The notes under the pieces: generated by a model
What the model saw: the letters and a program-made list of their open reading frames with translations, nothing else
The model's database searches: none
Told to the model about the DNA's origin: nothing
Made by a program: the position numbers and the translations under genes
DNA from: Burkholderiales bacterium
GTDB taxonomy: Bacteria; Pseudomonadota; Gammaproteobacteria; Burkholderiales; Burkholderiaceae_E
Direction: 5' to 3'
NCBI GenBank assembly: GCA_026399875.1
Contig: JAPLQF010000032.1
Span: 1-64,000, forward strand
Length of the DNA stretch: 64,000 nucleotides
Shown: one piece after another, positions 1 through 8,506 of the stretch
How positions within the stretch are numbered: the stretch's first letter is position 1
Layout: every line of letters begins with the position of its first letter

Positions 1-1
1 G

Positions 2-43
2 CTGGCCCAGACCGTGGAAGACGAGGTCAAGCCGCCGCTCTAA
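2..43 (+). CDS. C-terminal end of an upstream gene (partial)
   Basis: An open frame enters from the left edge and ends at a TAA at 41-43, giving 13 visible codons (LAQTVEDEVKPPL). The acidic, charged tail looks like coding sequence, but it is too short to assign a family. It may be only chance open frame. Confidence 0.35.
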   Translation: MAQTVEDEVKPPL

Positions 44-399
44 CCATCACGCACACCAATTATTGATCGGCCCTTTGAAGAGGCCGAATGGTTCAACGCG
101 ATCACTTGGCCATTTGAGCATTGACAGGCCAGTCGGTTTTCAGATGGCAGCCATGGTTTCGGGTATGGCTCGGAGTCGGTCGAGCAGGCACAACTGTCAG
201 CTGACCTACCGGCTGGAGGGCGAACAGGTCGTGGTGGAGAAGCGGCTCGGGGAGGCGTGGTTGACCCTGGATGTCGCGAGGTTTTCGTAGGCTCAATCAG
301 GATGTCGAGCGCGCCGTCGAACACGAGTCCCCGCATCGACAGATCGCATCGGCACTGCCATCCTTGCCTGTTACAGACAAAATAGCTATTCTGGCTGTT
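44..399. other. Intergenic stretch before the toxin-antitoxin pair; no gene supported
   Basis: About 356 bases without a convincing gene. Short frames exist on both strands (for example 63-290 plus and 102-296 minus), but none has a good Shine-Dalgarno sequence, and their residue composition looks like GC-driven chance. The frame upstream of the antitoxin stays open back to 271, yet the sequence recognisable as Phd-like begins only at 400. The last part, from about 370, turns AT-rich and is the likely promoter of the antitoxin gene. Confidence 0.5.
381..390. promoter_or_regulatory. Palindrome AATAGCTATT before the antitoxin gene, candidate operator
   Basis: A perfect 10-bp palindrome, AATAGCTATT, lies 9 bp upstream of the antitoxin ATG in a locally AT-rich patch. 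Phd/YefM antitoxins commonly autorepress by binding palindromes that overlap their promoter. Position and symmetry fit such an operator, but a single short palindrome is weak evidence. Confidence 0.4.
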
Positions 400-651
400 A
401 TGAAAAGCGTCACTGCCCTGGAAGCCAAGAACCGATTCGGCGAAGTACTGGAAGCCGCACAGCGCCAGCCCGTCAGCATCACCCGCAACGGCCGTCCCTC
501 GGTGGTGATGATCTCGGCCGAGAGCTACGCCCGCCGCCAGCGCATGGCGCGCGAACGCCTGCGTCAGGCGATGCGCCAAGCGGGCGAACACGCCGCTGCT
601 CAGGGGATGAGCGAGCAAGTGCTGGACCAGTTGCTCGCGGATGACAGTTGA
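400..651 (+). CDS. Phd/YefM-family antitoxin
   Basis: 83-aa protein. Residues 1-45 carry the Phd/YefM DNA-binding pattern: a start resembling SVTALEAKNRFGEVLEAAQ, then the basic turn ITRNGRPSVVMIS, followed by an Arg-rich helical C-terminus that would wrap the toxin. The open frame continues upstream to 271, but the family homology starts at the ATG at 400. It overlaps the following PIN gene by 11 bases, the usual sign of a coupled toxin-antitoxin operon. It should neutralise the toxin and autoregulate, perhaps through the palindrome at 381-390. Confidence 0.85.
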   Translation: MKSVTALEAKNRFGEVLEAAQRQPVSITRNGRPSVVMISAESYARRQRMARERLRQAMRQAGEHAAAQGMSEQVLDQLLADDS

Positions 652-1075
652 GCGGGTGGTAATCGACAGCAATGTCTGGATTGCTGCGCTGATCACACCC
701 ACCGGAACAGCAGGTCAGATGCTGGATGCGCTGCTGAGCCAGGATATCGACATCCTGCTGTCGGAAGCGACCTTTGCTGAACTGGTATCGCGTCTGGATC
801 GGCCCAAGTTCGATCGCTACCGCGAGCCTCAGGCCTGGAACCTGTTCCTGTCCGAACTGGTGGAACTGGCGCTCTGGCACGAGGATGCCGGAATGGCTGA
901 TGGCATCTCCCGGGATGCGGACGATGACAAGTTTCTTGCGCTCGCTGTCAACGGACAGGCAACCGCCATTATCAGCGGTGACAAAGATCTGCTGGATCTG
1001 GTCACCCATGAGGGGATACCTGTGATGACGCCAGCGCAGTATCTGCGCCAGATTCGCGGACTAGATTTGCCCTGA
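641..1075 (+). CDS. PIN-domain toxin (COG1569-like)
   Basis: 144-aa PIN-domain protein, a predicted Mg-dependent ribonuclease. The expected acidic active-site positions are visible: Asp9 in VVIDSNVWIAAL, Glu47 in the SEATFAELVSRL helix, the RDADDDK cluster (residues 91-97) and the ISGDKDLL aspartates (114, 116). It starts inside the antitoxin gene (11-base overlap), so the pair is translationally coupled. Its 3' end overlaps the convergent Sua5-type gene by 15 bases. The catalytic set looks complete, so the toxin is probably active. The cellular RNA target is unknown. Confidence 0.85.
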   Translation: MTVERVVIDSNVWIAALITPTGTAGQMLDALLSQDIDILLSEATFAELVSRLDRPKFDRYREPQAWNLFLSELVELALWHEDAGMADGISRDADDDKFLALAVNGQATAIISGDKDLLDLVTHEGIPVMTPAQYLRQIRGLDLP

Positions 1076-2080
1076 GGGTTTTGTTGCCGCAGCAGCCCGC
1101 GTCAGCCGATCTCGCACCGCCTCCCAATCCGGACTTGCCGGCGGCCTGACGACAATGATCCGATCAACATTGGCCGCATCGAATCGCCGCAAGGCATCGT
1201 AGAGATCGGCCTCCCAGGCATCAGCCTGCGCTGGCGCTGCGATCCATTGGACCAGCGAGATGCCAGGCCCGGCGGCAAGCGAGTCAGACGACCACAGACC
1301 AACTCGCAGCCCGGCCTGCGCGCAATCGGCAAGGCGCGCTGCAAGCGCTGCCGCATCGATCAACTCGACCGGTGCGCGCGGGCTGTAGTGGGCCGCCAGC
1401 GTGCCCGACGCCCGCGGCGCGTGGGCATCGCGATCGGCCAGCGGCGCACCCAACACCTGTTCGATCGCTTCGCGCCGGATACGCCCGGGCCGCAGCAATC
1501 GCGCGGTCTCGCGGGTCAGATCGACAATGGTCGACTCCACACCCACCTCGCAGGGACCCCCGTCGAGAATCAGCGGCGAGTGCACGCCAAGGTCATCAAG
1601 CACATGACCCGCCTGAGTCGGGCTGACCTTGCCGAAACGATTGGCCGAGGGCGCCGCCACGCCGCTGCCACCAAGCTGCGTGAATCGCTCGAGCAGTGCG
1701 CGGGCCACCGGATGCGAGGGGCATCGCAGCCCGATGCTCGCCTCACCGCCACAGGCCCAGGCCGGCGCCTGCGGCAGACGCGGCAGGATCAGGGTGAGTG
1801 GCCCAGGCCAGAAGTGCTGCGCAAGCGTCAGTGCCCGCTCATCAAAGCGTGCCCATTTCAGCGCCTGCGCAGCATCGACCACATGCACGATCAGCGGATG
1901 ATCGGCCGGTCGGCCCTTGAGGGCATAGATGCCGGCCACTGCGTCGCGTTGCGCGGCATCGGCACCGAGCCCGTAAACGGTTTCGGTCGGCAGGGCCACC
2001 AGACCGCCTGCAATCAGGAGGCGCGCAGCACGCTCGATGGCATCAGGCGTCGGCGCTTCGATCGGCGAGGCCATGTTCAT
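1061..2080 (-). CDS. sua5: L-threonylcarbamoyladenylate synthase (Sua5/YrdC/YciO family)
   Basis: 339 aa with the start placed at the ATG at 2080 (an alternative ATG is at 2074); longer frames would run into purK. The YrdC domain occupies roughly residues 12-210 with the signature LPTETVYGLGADA and the later SANRFGKVSPT motif. A C-terminal Sua5 domain follows, beginning near SGTLAAHYSPRAPVEL, so this is the two-domain Sua5 type rather than short TsaC. It makes threonylcarbamoyl-AMP for t6A37 of ANN-decoding tRNAs. It is the last gene of the pur run, 19 bases after purK. Confidence 0.9.
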   Translation of the reverse strand: MNMASPIEAPTPDAIERAARLLIAGGLVALPTETVYGLGADAAQRDAVAGIYALKGRPADHPLIVHVVDAAQALKWARFDERALTLAQHFWPGPLTLILPRLPQAPAWACGGEASIGLRCPSHPVARALLERFTQLGGSGVAAPSANRFGKVSPTQAGHVLDDLGVHSPLILDGGPCEVGVESTIVDLTRETARLLRPGRIRREAIEQVLGAPLADRDAHAPRASGTLAAHYSPRAPVELIDAAALAARLADCAQAGLRVGLWSSDSLAAGPGISLVQWIAAPAQADAWEADLYDALRRFDAANVDRIIVVRPPASPDWEAVRDRLTRAAAATKPSGQI

Positions 2081-2099
2081 CTCGTGCAGCCTGAACCCA

Positions 2100-3311
2100 T
2101 CAGCGGATGCCCAGCAGGGTCTCGATCTCGGCCGCAGTGCGGGCACACGACTCGGGCGTCTCGCCGAGCACCGTGGCATGACCCATCTTGCGGCCAGGGC
2201 GCGCCTGCGACTTGCCATACAAGTGAAGCTTCACGCGGGGATGGGCCAGCACCGCCGGCCAGTCGGGCTCGCGCGGCGTGCCGCCCGAACCCTCGGCGAA
2301 CCAGCAGTCGCCAAGCAGGTTGACCATCACCGCCGGGCTGTGCATCTCGACCGAACCCAGGGGCAATCGGGCAAGCACCCTCACCTGCTGCTCGAACTGG
2401 CTGGTGACGCAGGCATCAATGCTGTAGTGGCCCGAATTGTGCGGCCGCGGCGCCATTTCATTGACCACCAGGCGGCCATTGTCGAGCAGAAAAAACTCGA
2501 CGCACAGCACACCAACATAGTTCAGGCGCGCGGCAATTTCGAGCGTGGCATCGGACGCCTGCTTCGCGATCGCGGCATCGACCCGGGCCGGCACGCAAGA
2601 CAGCGCGAGGATGCCGTTGCGATGCTCGTTTTCGGCCGCCGGATACGCCACTGCCCGGCCATCAAAACCGCGCGCGACCACCACGGACAATTCGAGCTTC
2701 AGCCCCAGGCGCTTTTCCAGCACGCAGGGCACGCCGCCGAATCCGCCCTCACCTTCGAAGGCGGCCATCGCCTCGCTGCGATTGGCCACCCGCGCCTGAC
2801 CTTTGCCGTCGTAGCCCAGCCGCGCGACTTTCAGGATGGCCGGAAAAAGTGCCTCATCGGCGTTGACCAGGTCGTCGCGCGACCTGACCTCGCAGTAGGG
2901 CGCGACCTCGATGCCACAGCCTCGAATGAAGCGCTTCTCGGTGATGCGGTCCTGCGCGATCGCGACAGTCGCGGCTGCCGGGCTCACCGCGATATCACGC
3001 GCCAGACGCTCGAGTGCGACGGCCGGCACATTCTCGAATTCGGTGGTGGCTGCGCCGCAAAGGCCGGCGAGCTGGTCGAGCGCTGCGGCATCGAGATAGT
3101 CGGCCTGAATATGCCGGTCGGCGACCGAGCCGGCCGGGCTGTCGGCGCCCGGATCGAGCACGCAGACCCGATAGCCCAGGCTTTGCGCGGCCATGCAGAA
3201 CATGCGCCCGAGCTGCCCACCGCCGAGCAGGCCCAGCCATGCACCGGGCGGCAGGGCAGCCGGTGCGGCCAGGATCAAGTCGGCAGGGTTCGGGGTCGAG
3301 GCGGGCGACAT
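2100..3311 (-). CDS. purK: N5-carboxyaminoimidazole ribonucleotide synthase PurK
   Basis: 403-aa ATP-grasp enzyme of de novo purine synthesis. It carboxylates AIR to N5-CAIR using ATP and bicarbonate. The N-terminal LGGGQLGRMF motif, the ATP-grasp segment LKVARLGYDGKGQ and the VNEMAPRPHNSGH motif are all present. Start chosen at the ATG at 3311, four bases after the purE stop, which fits tight coupling. The frame stays open further upstream only as an antisense-like extension through purE. Transcribed in the order purC-purE-purK-sua5. Confidence 0.95.
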   Translation of the reverse strand: MSPASTPNPADLILAAPAALPPGAWLGLLGGGQLGRMFCMAAQSLGYRVCVLDPGADSPAGSVADRHIQADYLDAAALDQLAGLCGAATTEFENVPAVALERLARDIAVSPAAATVAIAQDRITEKRFIRGCGIEVAPYCEVRSRDDLVNADEALFPAILKVARLGYDGKGQARVANRSEAMAAFEGEGGFGGVPCVLEKRLGLKLELSVVVARGFDGRAVAYPAAENEHRNGILALSCVPARVDAAIAKQASDATLEIAARLNYVGVLCVEFFLLDNGRLVVNEMAPRPHNSGHYSIDACVTSQFEQQVRVLARLPLGSVEMHSPAVMVNLLGDCWFAEGSGGTPREPDWPAVLAHPRVKLHLYGKSQARPGRKMGHATVLGETPESCARTAAEIETLLGIR

Positions 3312-3315
3312 CGGA

Positions 3316-3816
3316 TCAGCCCGCCGGCGGCAAGGCCATTGCGCGAGCCGCATCCGATTGCCGTTGACGGAAATCCTGCAGCTTGCCGGCAAGCACCGGG
3401 TCGTGTCCGGCCAGCATCGCCACCACATGCAGCGCGGCATTGGCCGCACCGGCCTCACCGATCGCGAAGGTGGCCACCGGAATGCCGCGCGGCATCTGGA
3501 CGATCGACAGCAGCGAATCCTCGCCACGCAGATATTTGGAGGGCACCGGCACACCATAGACCGGAACGATGGTCTTGGCGGCGATCATGCCCGGCAGATG
3601 CGCTGCACCACCCGCTCCGGCAATGATCGCGCGCAGGCCTCGACCATGGGCCGACTGTGCATAGTCGAACATCTCGTCGGGCATGCGATGGGCCGATACC
3701 ACCCTGTATTCATGGGACACATCGAAAGACGCAAGCATCTCGACCGCATGCCGCATGACCTCCCAGTCGCTGCTGCTGCCCATCACGACACCGACAACCG
3801 GCGCGACTTCGCTCAT
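3316..3816 (-). CDS. purE: N5-carboxyaminoimidazole ribonucleotide mutase PurE
   Basis: 166-aa class I PurE, which converts N5-CAIR to CAIR. Motifs seen: GVVMGSSSDWEVM near the N-terminus (CAIR binding), the VSAHRMPDEMF segment holding the conserved His, and GAGGAAHLPGM in the central loop. Length matches the bacterial octameric enzyme. Its stop is four bases from the purK start and its start lies 48 bases from the purC stop, so the three form a purine operon on the minus strand. Confidence 0.96.
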   Translation of the reverse strand: MSEVAPVVGVVMGSSSDWEVMRHAVEMLASFDVSHEYRVVSAHRMPDEMFDYAQSAHGRGLRAIIAGAGGAAHLPGMIAAKTIVPVYGVPVPSKYLRGEDSLLSIVQMPRGIPVATFAIGEAGAANAALHVVAMLAGHDPVLAGKLQDFRQRQSDAARAMALPPAG

Positions 3817-3864
3817 TGGATGCTCCCGAAAAATGGTTCGACCTTCATCACAGACAACCGCGCC

Positions 3865-4761
3865 TCAGGCGAGGGTCTGGCCGGTCAGCCGATGCAGCGC
3901 CTCACGATACTTGGCCGCAGTACGCTCGACGACCTCGGGCGGCAGGGCGGGCGGCGGTGCGGTTTTGCCCCAAGCGGTCAAAGACTCGAGATAGTCGCGC
4001 ACATACTGCTTGTCGAAACTCGGCGGCGAGATGCCGACCTGATACGAATCGGCCGGCCAGAAGCGCGAGGAATCGGCAGTCAGCACCTCATCCATCAGAT
4101 AGAGGGTGCCGGCCTCATCAAGCCCGAACTCGAACTTGGTATCGGCGATCAGGATGCCGCGGGTCGCGGCATAGGCGGCCGCACGCGAATACAGCGTCAG
4201 CGACACCTCGCGAATGCGCGTGGCCAGCGGCTCGCCGATGGCCGCCACCGTCGCCTCGAAAGAAATGTTTTCATCGTGCTCGCCATGCTCGGCTTTTCGC
4301 GCCGGCGTGAAGATCGGCTCGGGCAGCTTTTGCGCGAGCTGCAGACCGGCTGGCAGGGCGATGCCGCAGACCGAGCCGCTGGCCTGATAGTCCTTCCAGC
4401 CCGACCCGATCAGATAGCCGCGCACCACCGCCTCGACCATGATCGGCGCAAGGCGCCTGACCACCATCGATCGGCCGACCACCTGTTCGAGCTCGTCGGG
4501 TGCGACCACGGTCTCGGGGGCAATGCCGGTCAGATGGTTGGGCACCACATCGGCCAGCCTGTCGAACCAGAAGAGCGCCATCTGGTTGAGCACCCGTCCC
4601 TTGTCGGGAATCGCCTCGTTCATCACCACATCGAAGGCCGAAAGGCGATCGCTGGTGACGATCAGCAGCTTGTCGGCACCGACCGCGAAGTTGTCGCGGA
4701 CCTTGCCGCGCCCGAGCAGCGGCAGCGAATGCAACTCGCTCTGGAATAGGGCTGTCGACAT
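3865..4761 (-). CDS. purC: SAICAR synthase PurC
   Basis: 298-aa phosphoribosylaminoimidazole-succinocarboxamide synthase. Near the N-terminus it has GRGKVRDNF, then the [13 protein letters not shown] segment, and the PRR-type nucleotide-binding residues follow in [14 protein letters not shown]. It is longer than the roughly 237-aa E. coli form and resembles the approximately 300-aa type found in many Betaproteobacteria and in fungi. Start at the ATG at 4761, where the homology begins; the frame continues upstream without family similarity. First of the purC-purE-purK block. Confidence 0.95.
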   Translation of the reverse strand: MSTALFQSELHSLPLLGRGKVRDNFAVGADKLLIVTSDRLSAFDVVMNEAIPDKGRVLNQMALFWFDRLADVVPNHLTGIAPETVVAPDELEQVVGRSMVVRRLAPIMVEAVVRGYLIGSGWKDYQASGSVCGIALPAGLQLAQKLPEPIFTPARKAEHGEHDENISFEATVAAIGEPLATRIREVSLTLYSRAAAYAATRGILIADTKFEFGLDEAGTLYLMDEVLTADSSRFWPADSYQVGISPPSFDKQYVRDYLESLTAWGKTAPPPALPPEVVERTAAKYREALHRLTGQTLA

Positions 4762-4878
4762 AGGCAATGACCTGAACGAAAGTAAGGGATGCAACCCTGC
4801 ATTGTGCCCGAGGTGCGCCGAATCACCTGAGCCGGGCAATCGCGGATCAGCGCAAAGCACCAGCGCGAGACCGTGCCC

Positions 4879-5697
4879 TCAGCGCCAGGGCGCGAGCCAG
4901 CCGAGTCCTGCCGAGGTCGGGCCGCGCGGCCGGTATTCGCAACCGATCCAGCCCTCATAGCCGAGCTCGTCGAGCAGCGAAAAAAGGAAGGGATAGTTCA
5001 CTTCACCCAGATCGGGCTCATGGCGATGCGGCACGCCGGCGATCTGCATATGCCCGACACCGGGCAGATACTGGCGGATGCGGCTGGCCAGATCGCCCTC
5101 GACAATCTGGCAGTGATACAGATCCATCTGGACCTTGAGGTTGGCCGCGCCCACGTCGGCCACGATCGCATGCGCATCAGCCTGCGTATTCAGGAAATAG
5201 CCCGGAATGTCGCGGGTGTTGATCGGCTCGATCAGCAGGGTGATGCCGGCATCGGCGCACCGGCGGGCGGCCTCGCCCAGGTTGGCGACATAGGTGTCGC
5301 GCCAGCGCCGGCGGGCGGATGAATCGATTGCATCAGCCGACTCCGCGCCGGACCGGCCACCGGTGGCAGGCATCACGCCCGCCATCGCATGCAGACGCCG
5401 GGTGCCGAGTTCGCGAGCATAGGCGATGGCACGATCGACGCCGGCCAGGAAATCGGCACTGCGACCCGGCACGGCAGCCAGCCCGCGCTCACCCGACTGC
5501 ATGTCGCCTGGAACGGTATTGAAGAGCACCTGCTCCAGACAGTTGGCGGCCAGTGCATCGGCAATCGCCTGCGGCTCGAACTCATAGGGAAACAGGAACT
5601 CGACCGCTGCAAACCCATCCTCGGCAGCCGCCTTGAAGCGCTCGAGGAAGGGATGCTCGGTGTACATCATCGACAGGTTGGCAGCGAACCTCGGCAT
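4879..5697 (-). CDS. hyi: Hydroxypyruvate isomerase-like TIM-barrel enzyme (Hyi/OtnI family)
   Basis: 272-aa AP-endonuclease-2 fold sugar isomerase. The N-terminus [19 protein letters not shown] and the metal-ligand glutamates in [15 protein letters not shown] and IGCEYRPRG are typical of hydroxypyruvate isomerase. The His-containing [13 protein letters not shown] segment matches the barrel ligands. Members interconvert hydroxypyruvate and tartronate semialdehyde, or act on 2-oxo-tetronate; sequence alone does not separate these. It lies between fba and purC on the same strand, so it may be co-transcribed with central carbon genes. Confidence 0.85.
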   Translation of the reverse strand: MPRFAANLSMMYTEHPFLERFKAAAEDGFAAVEFLFPYEFEPQAIADALAANCLEQVLFNTVPGDMQSGERGLAAVPGRSADFLAGVDRAIAYARELGTRRLHAMAGVMPATGGRSGAESADAIDSSARRRWRDTYVANLGEAARRCADAGITLLIEPINTRDIPGYFLNTQADAHAIVADVGAANLKVQMDLYHCQIVEGDLASRIRQYLPGVGHMQIAGVPHRHEPDLGEVNYPFLFSLLDELGYEGWIGCEYRPRGPTSAGLGWLAPWR

Positions 5698-5740
5698 CAG
5701 CGTTCCGGCAAACCCGCTCTGGCCTGCGCAGCAGTGAGGC

Positions 5741-6805
5741 TCAGACCACGGTCTGGGCGAGTTCGCCCTTGCGATAGCGTTCGATCATGACCGACAGAGC
5801 GGTCGGCTTGATCTTGCTGGCCTGGCCGGCGCAACCGAATTCGCGATAGCGCTGGGCGCAGATCAGCTTTGCTGCTTCGCGGGCCGGCTTGAGAAAATCG
5901 CGCGGATCGAACTTGTCCGGGTTTTCGGCAAGGTATCTGCGCACCGCAGCCGTCATGGCCAGGCGGATGTCGGTATCGATGTTGATCTTGCGAACGCCGA
6001 ATTTGATCGCTTCCTGGATCTCCTCGACCGGCACGCCATAGGTCTCTTTCATGGCGCCGCCGTACTGGCGGATGATCGCCAGAAGGTCCTGCGGCACCGA
6101 CGACGAGCCATGCATCACCAGATGGGTGTTGGGAAGACGAGCGTTGATTTCCTTGATGCGCGAGATCGCCAGGATGTCGCCGGTGGGCTTGCGCGAAAAC
6201 TTGTAGGCGCCATGGCTGGTGCCAATCGCGATCGCCAGGGCATCGACCTGGGTGCGGCGCACGAAATCGGCGGCCTGCTCCGGGTCGGTCAGCAATTGCT
6301 CGCGGGTCATGGTGGAGTCGGTGCCGTGGCCGTCTTCCTTGTCGCCCTTCATGGTTTCGAGCGATCCCAGGCAGCCCAGTTCACCCTCGACGGTCACGCC
6401 GACCGCATGCGCCATATCGACCACCTTGCGGGTGACATCGACGTTGTAGTCGTAGCTCGCGATGGTCTTGCCGTCTTCTTCAAGCGAGCCATCCATCATC
6501 ACCGACGAAAAGCCGAGATCGATTGCACCCTGGCAGACCACCGGCGACTGGCCATGGTCCTGATGCATGACCACCGGCACCTTGGGATAGGACTCGACCG
6601 CAGCAGCGATCAGGTGGCGCAGGAAGTGCTCACCGGCGTATTTTCGGGCACCAGCCGAGGCCTGCATGATGACCGGTGCATCGACTTCGGCCGCGGCTGC
6701 CATGATGGCCTGGACCTGCTCGAGATTGTTGACGTTGAAGGCCGGAATGCCATAGGCATTTTCGGCTGCATGGTCGAGAAGCTGGCGCATCGAGACGAGA
6801 GGCAT
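5741..6805 (-). CDS. fba: Class II fructose-1,6-bisphosphate aldolase
   Basis: 354-aa zinc-dependent aldolase that cleaves fructose-1,6-bisphosphate to DHAP and glyceraldehyde-3-phosphate. Motifs: [14 protein letters not shown] near the N-terminus, [10 protein letters not shown] with the zinc/catalytic Asp-His pair, the phosphate-binding GTSHGAYKF and HGSSSVP, and [11 protein letters not shown]. Start at the ATG at 6805, preceded by AGGAG at proper spacing. The length and motif set fit the class IIB type often linked to Calvin-cycle and Burkholderiales glycolytic operons. Pyk lies upstream and the Hyi-like gene downstream. Confidence 0.95.
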   Translation of the reverse strand: MPLVSMRQLLDHAAENAYGIPAFNVNNLEQVQAIMAAAAEVDAPVIMQASAGARKYAGEHFLRHLIAAAVESYPKVPVVMHQDHGQSPVVCQGAIDLGFSSVMMDGSLEEDGKTIASYDYNVDVTRKVVDMAHAVGVTVEGELGCLGSLETMKGDKEDGHGTDSTMTREQLLTDPEQAADFVRRTQVDALAIAIGTSHGAYKFSRKPTGDILAISRIKEINARLPNTHLVMHGSSSVPQDLLAIIRQYGGAMKETYGVPVEEIQEAIKFGVRKINIDTDIRLAMTAAVRRYLAENPDKFDPRDFLKPAREAAKLICAQRYREFGCAGQASKIKPTALSVMIERYRKGELAQTVV

Positions 6806-6906
6806 GGTCGACTCCTGAATGAAATTGGGCCCGATTATGCCTCGGCGCGTATCAGAATGAGCCGACAAACCGCACGCCCGCCATCCTCGACAGACCCGAA
6901 AGGGCG

Positions 6907-8340
6907 TCAGCCGTGATCGCCGACCCGCACAATTTTCAGGGTGTTGGTGCCGCCCGATTTTCCGATCGGCTCGCCGATTGTCAGCAGCATCAGGTCGCCG
7001 CGAGCTACCACACCGAGGTCGAGCAGCTTGTGCTCGGCCTCGAGCAGGAGGCTTTCGCGATCGGAGGCTTTGAAGGTCATCAGCACCGGATGCACTTCAC
7101 GATAAAGCGACATTCTCCGGCGGCTGCCTTCTTCTGGTGTGAGCGCATAGACCGGCACGCCCGAGTCGAGCCGCGAGATCCAGAGCGCTGTCGACCCTGA
7201 CTGGGTCAGCGCGCAGATCGCCTTGACCTTCATGTGAACCGCGGTGAACAGCGCGGCCATGGCGATCGCCTGGTCGATACGAGCGAAGGTGCGGTTGAGA
7301 AACTCCTTGTCGAGGGAAAACTCCCCCGCGCGGTCGGCCTCGTCGCAGACCCGGGCCATGGCCGACACCGTCTCGACCGGATATTTGCCGGCGGCGGTCT
7401 CGGCCGACAGCATGACCGCGTCGGTGCCGTCGATGACCGCATTGGCCACATCCGAGACTTCGGCACGGGTGGGCACCGGCGCCTCGATCATCGACTCCAT
7501 CATCTGGGTTGCGGTGATCGTGAGCTTGCTGTGATCGCGGGCCATCCGGATCATGCGCTTTTGCAGCGCCGGCACTGCGGCATCGCCGACCTCGACTGCA
7601 AGATCGCCGCGGGCGACCATGATGCCGTCGGAGGCCTTGAGAATCTCCTCGAGATTGCCGATCGCCTCGAAGCGCTCGATCTTGGCAATCATGAGCGCCT
7701 TGCCGCCGGCCGCCCGCACCAGTTCGCGGGCCATGTACATATCGGAGGCATTCTTGGGAAAGGACACCGCCACGAAGTCGGCCTCGAAGGCGACCGCGGT
7801 CTTGATGTCGTCCATGTCTTTGGCCGTGAGCGCCGGGGCCGACAGCCCGCCCCCCTGACGGTTGATACCCTTGCGATCGGACAGTACACCGCCGATCGTG
7901 ACGGTGCAGGCAATGGTGGTGTCGGTGACTTTATCGACCCGCATGATCATGCGGCCATCATTGAGCAGCAATGAATCGCCGGCTTTCACGTCGTGAACCA
8001 GAGCCTTGTAGTCAAGGCCCACGCGCGATTCGTCGCCAAGCTCGCAATTGATATCGAAGGTGAAATGATCGCCTTCGACCAGACTGATCTTGCCGCCGGC
8101 GAACTTGCCGATCCGGATCTTGGGGCCCTGCAGGTCGGCAAGCACACCGATATCACGGCCGAGTCGCGTGGCGACGTCGCGCACCACGCTTACCAGAGCA
8201 GTATGCCCATCGGCCGACCCATGCGAAAAATTGACCCGCACGACATTGACGCCGGCAAGAATCATTCGCTCGATAGTCGTCGGATCACTTGATGCCGGCC
8301 CGAGGGTCGCGACGATCTTGGTGGCGCGGGGAATGCTCAT
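6907..8340 (-). CDS. pyk: Pyruvate kinase
   Basis: 477-aa pyruvate kinase (PEP + ADP to pyruvate + ATP). It has the [13 protein letters not shown] start, [10 protein letters not shown], the active-site [13 protein letters not shown] segment with the catalytic Lys/Glu, [12 protein letters not shown], and the C-terminal allosteric domain. Start set at the ATG at 8340 where homology begins; the frame is open far upstream through the cbb3 promoter region and cannot be coding there. It heads the minus-strand run pyk-fba-hyi-pur and is divergent from ccoI. Confidence 0.95.
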   Translation of the reverse strand: MSIPRATKIVATLGPASSDPTTIERMILAGVNVVRVNFSHGSADGHTALVSVVRDVATRLGRDIGVLADLQGPKIRIGKFAGGKISLVEGDHFTFDINCELGDESRVGLDYKALVHDVKAGDSLLLNDGRMIMRVDKVTDTTIACTVTIGGVLSDRKGINRQGGGLSAPALTAKDMDDIKTAVAFEADFVAVSFPKNASDMYMARELVRAAGGKALMIAKIERFEAIGNLEEILKASDGIMVARGDLAVEVGDAAVPALQKRMIRMARDHSKLTITATQMMESMIEAPVPTRAEVSDVANAVIDGTDAVMLSAETAAGKYPVETVSAMARVCDEADRAGEFSLDKEFLNRTFARIDQAIAMAALFTAVHMKVKAICALTQSGSTALWISRLDSGVPVYALTPEEGSRRRMSLYREVHPVLMTFKASDRESLLLEAEHKLLDLGVVARGDLMLLTIGEPIGKSGGTNTLKIVRVGDHG

Positions 8341-8406
8341 CGTGACTGATCCGACAAGGGAGAAGCACCGATTGTCCAACAAATCCTGGCGTGACCATGT
8401 GTCAGC

Positions 8407-8420
8407 TTGATCTGGATCAA
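8407..8420 (+). promoter_or_regulatory. FNR/Anr box upstream of ccoI
   Basis: TTGATCTGGATCAA matches the FNR consensus TTGAT-N4-ATCAA in all ten specified bases. It lies in the pyk/ccoI divergent region. If it acts at the class II position (centre near -41.5), transcription would start about 8455, just before the possible GTG at 8456, and this favours the ATG at 8507 as the ccoI start. The same 14-mer recurs before ccoN. Confidence 0.9.
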
Positions 8421-8506
8421 GCCTGCGGCAGTCGCCGGCAGTCCAACGGCACCGGGTGCCACTAGGATCAAACTGCCCCTTTACAACTGCGGCCAGGTGC
8501 CGAGCG

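Noticed and set aside
63..296. Small frames on both strands in the first 300 bases
   Set aside because: No good ribosome-binding site, no conserved features and they overlap each other.
2037..4749. Long plus-strand open frames opposite purK, purE and purC
   Set aside because: Protein sequences are rich in Arg, His and Gln without motifs, as expected from the reverse of GC-rich coding DNA; the purine genes are certain.
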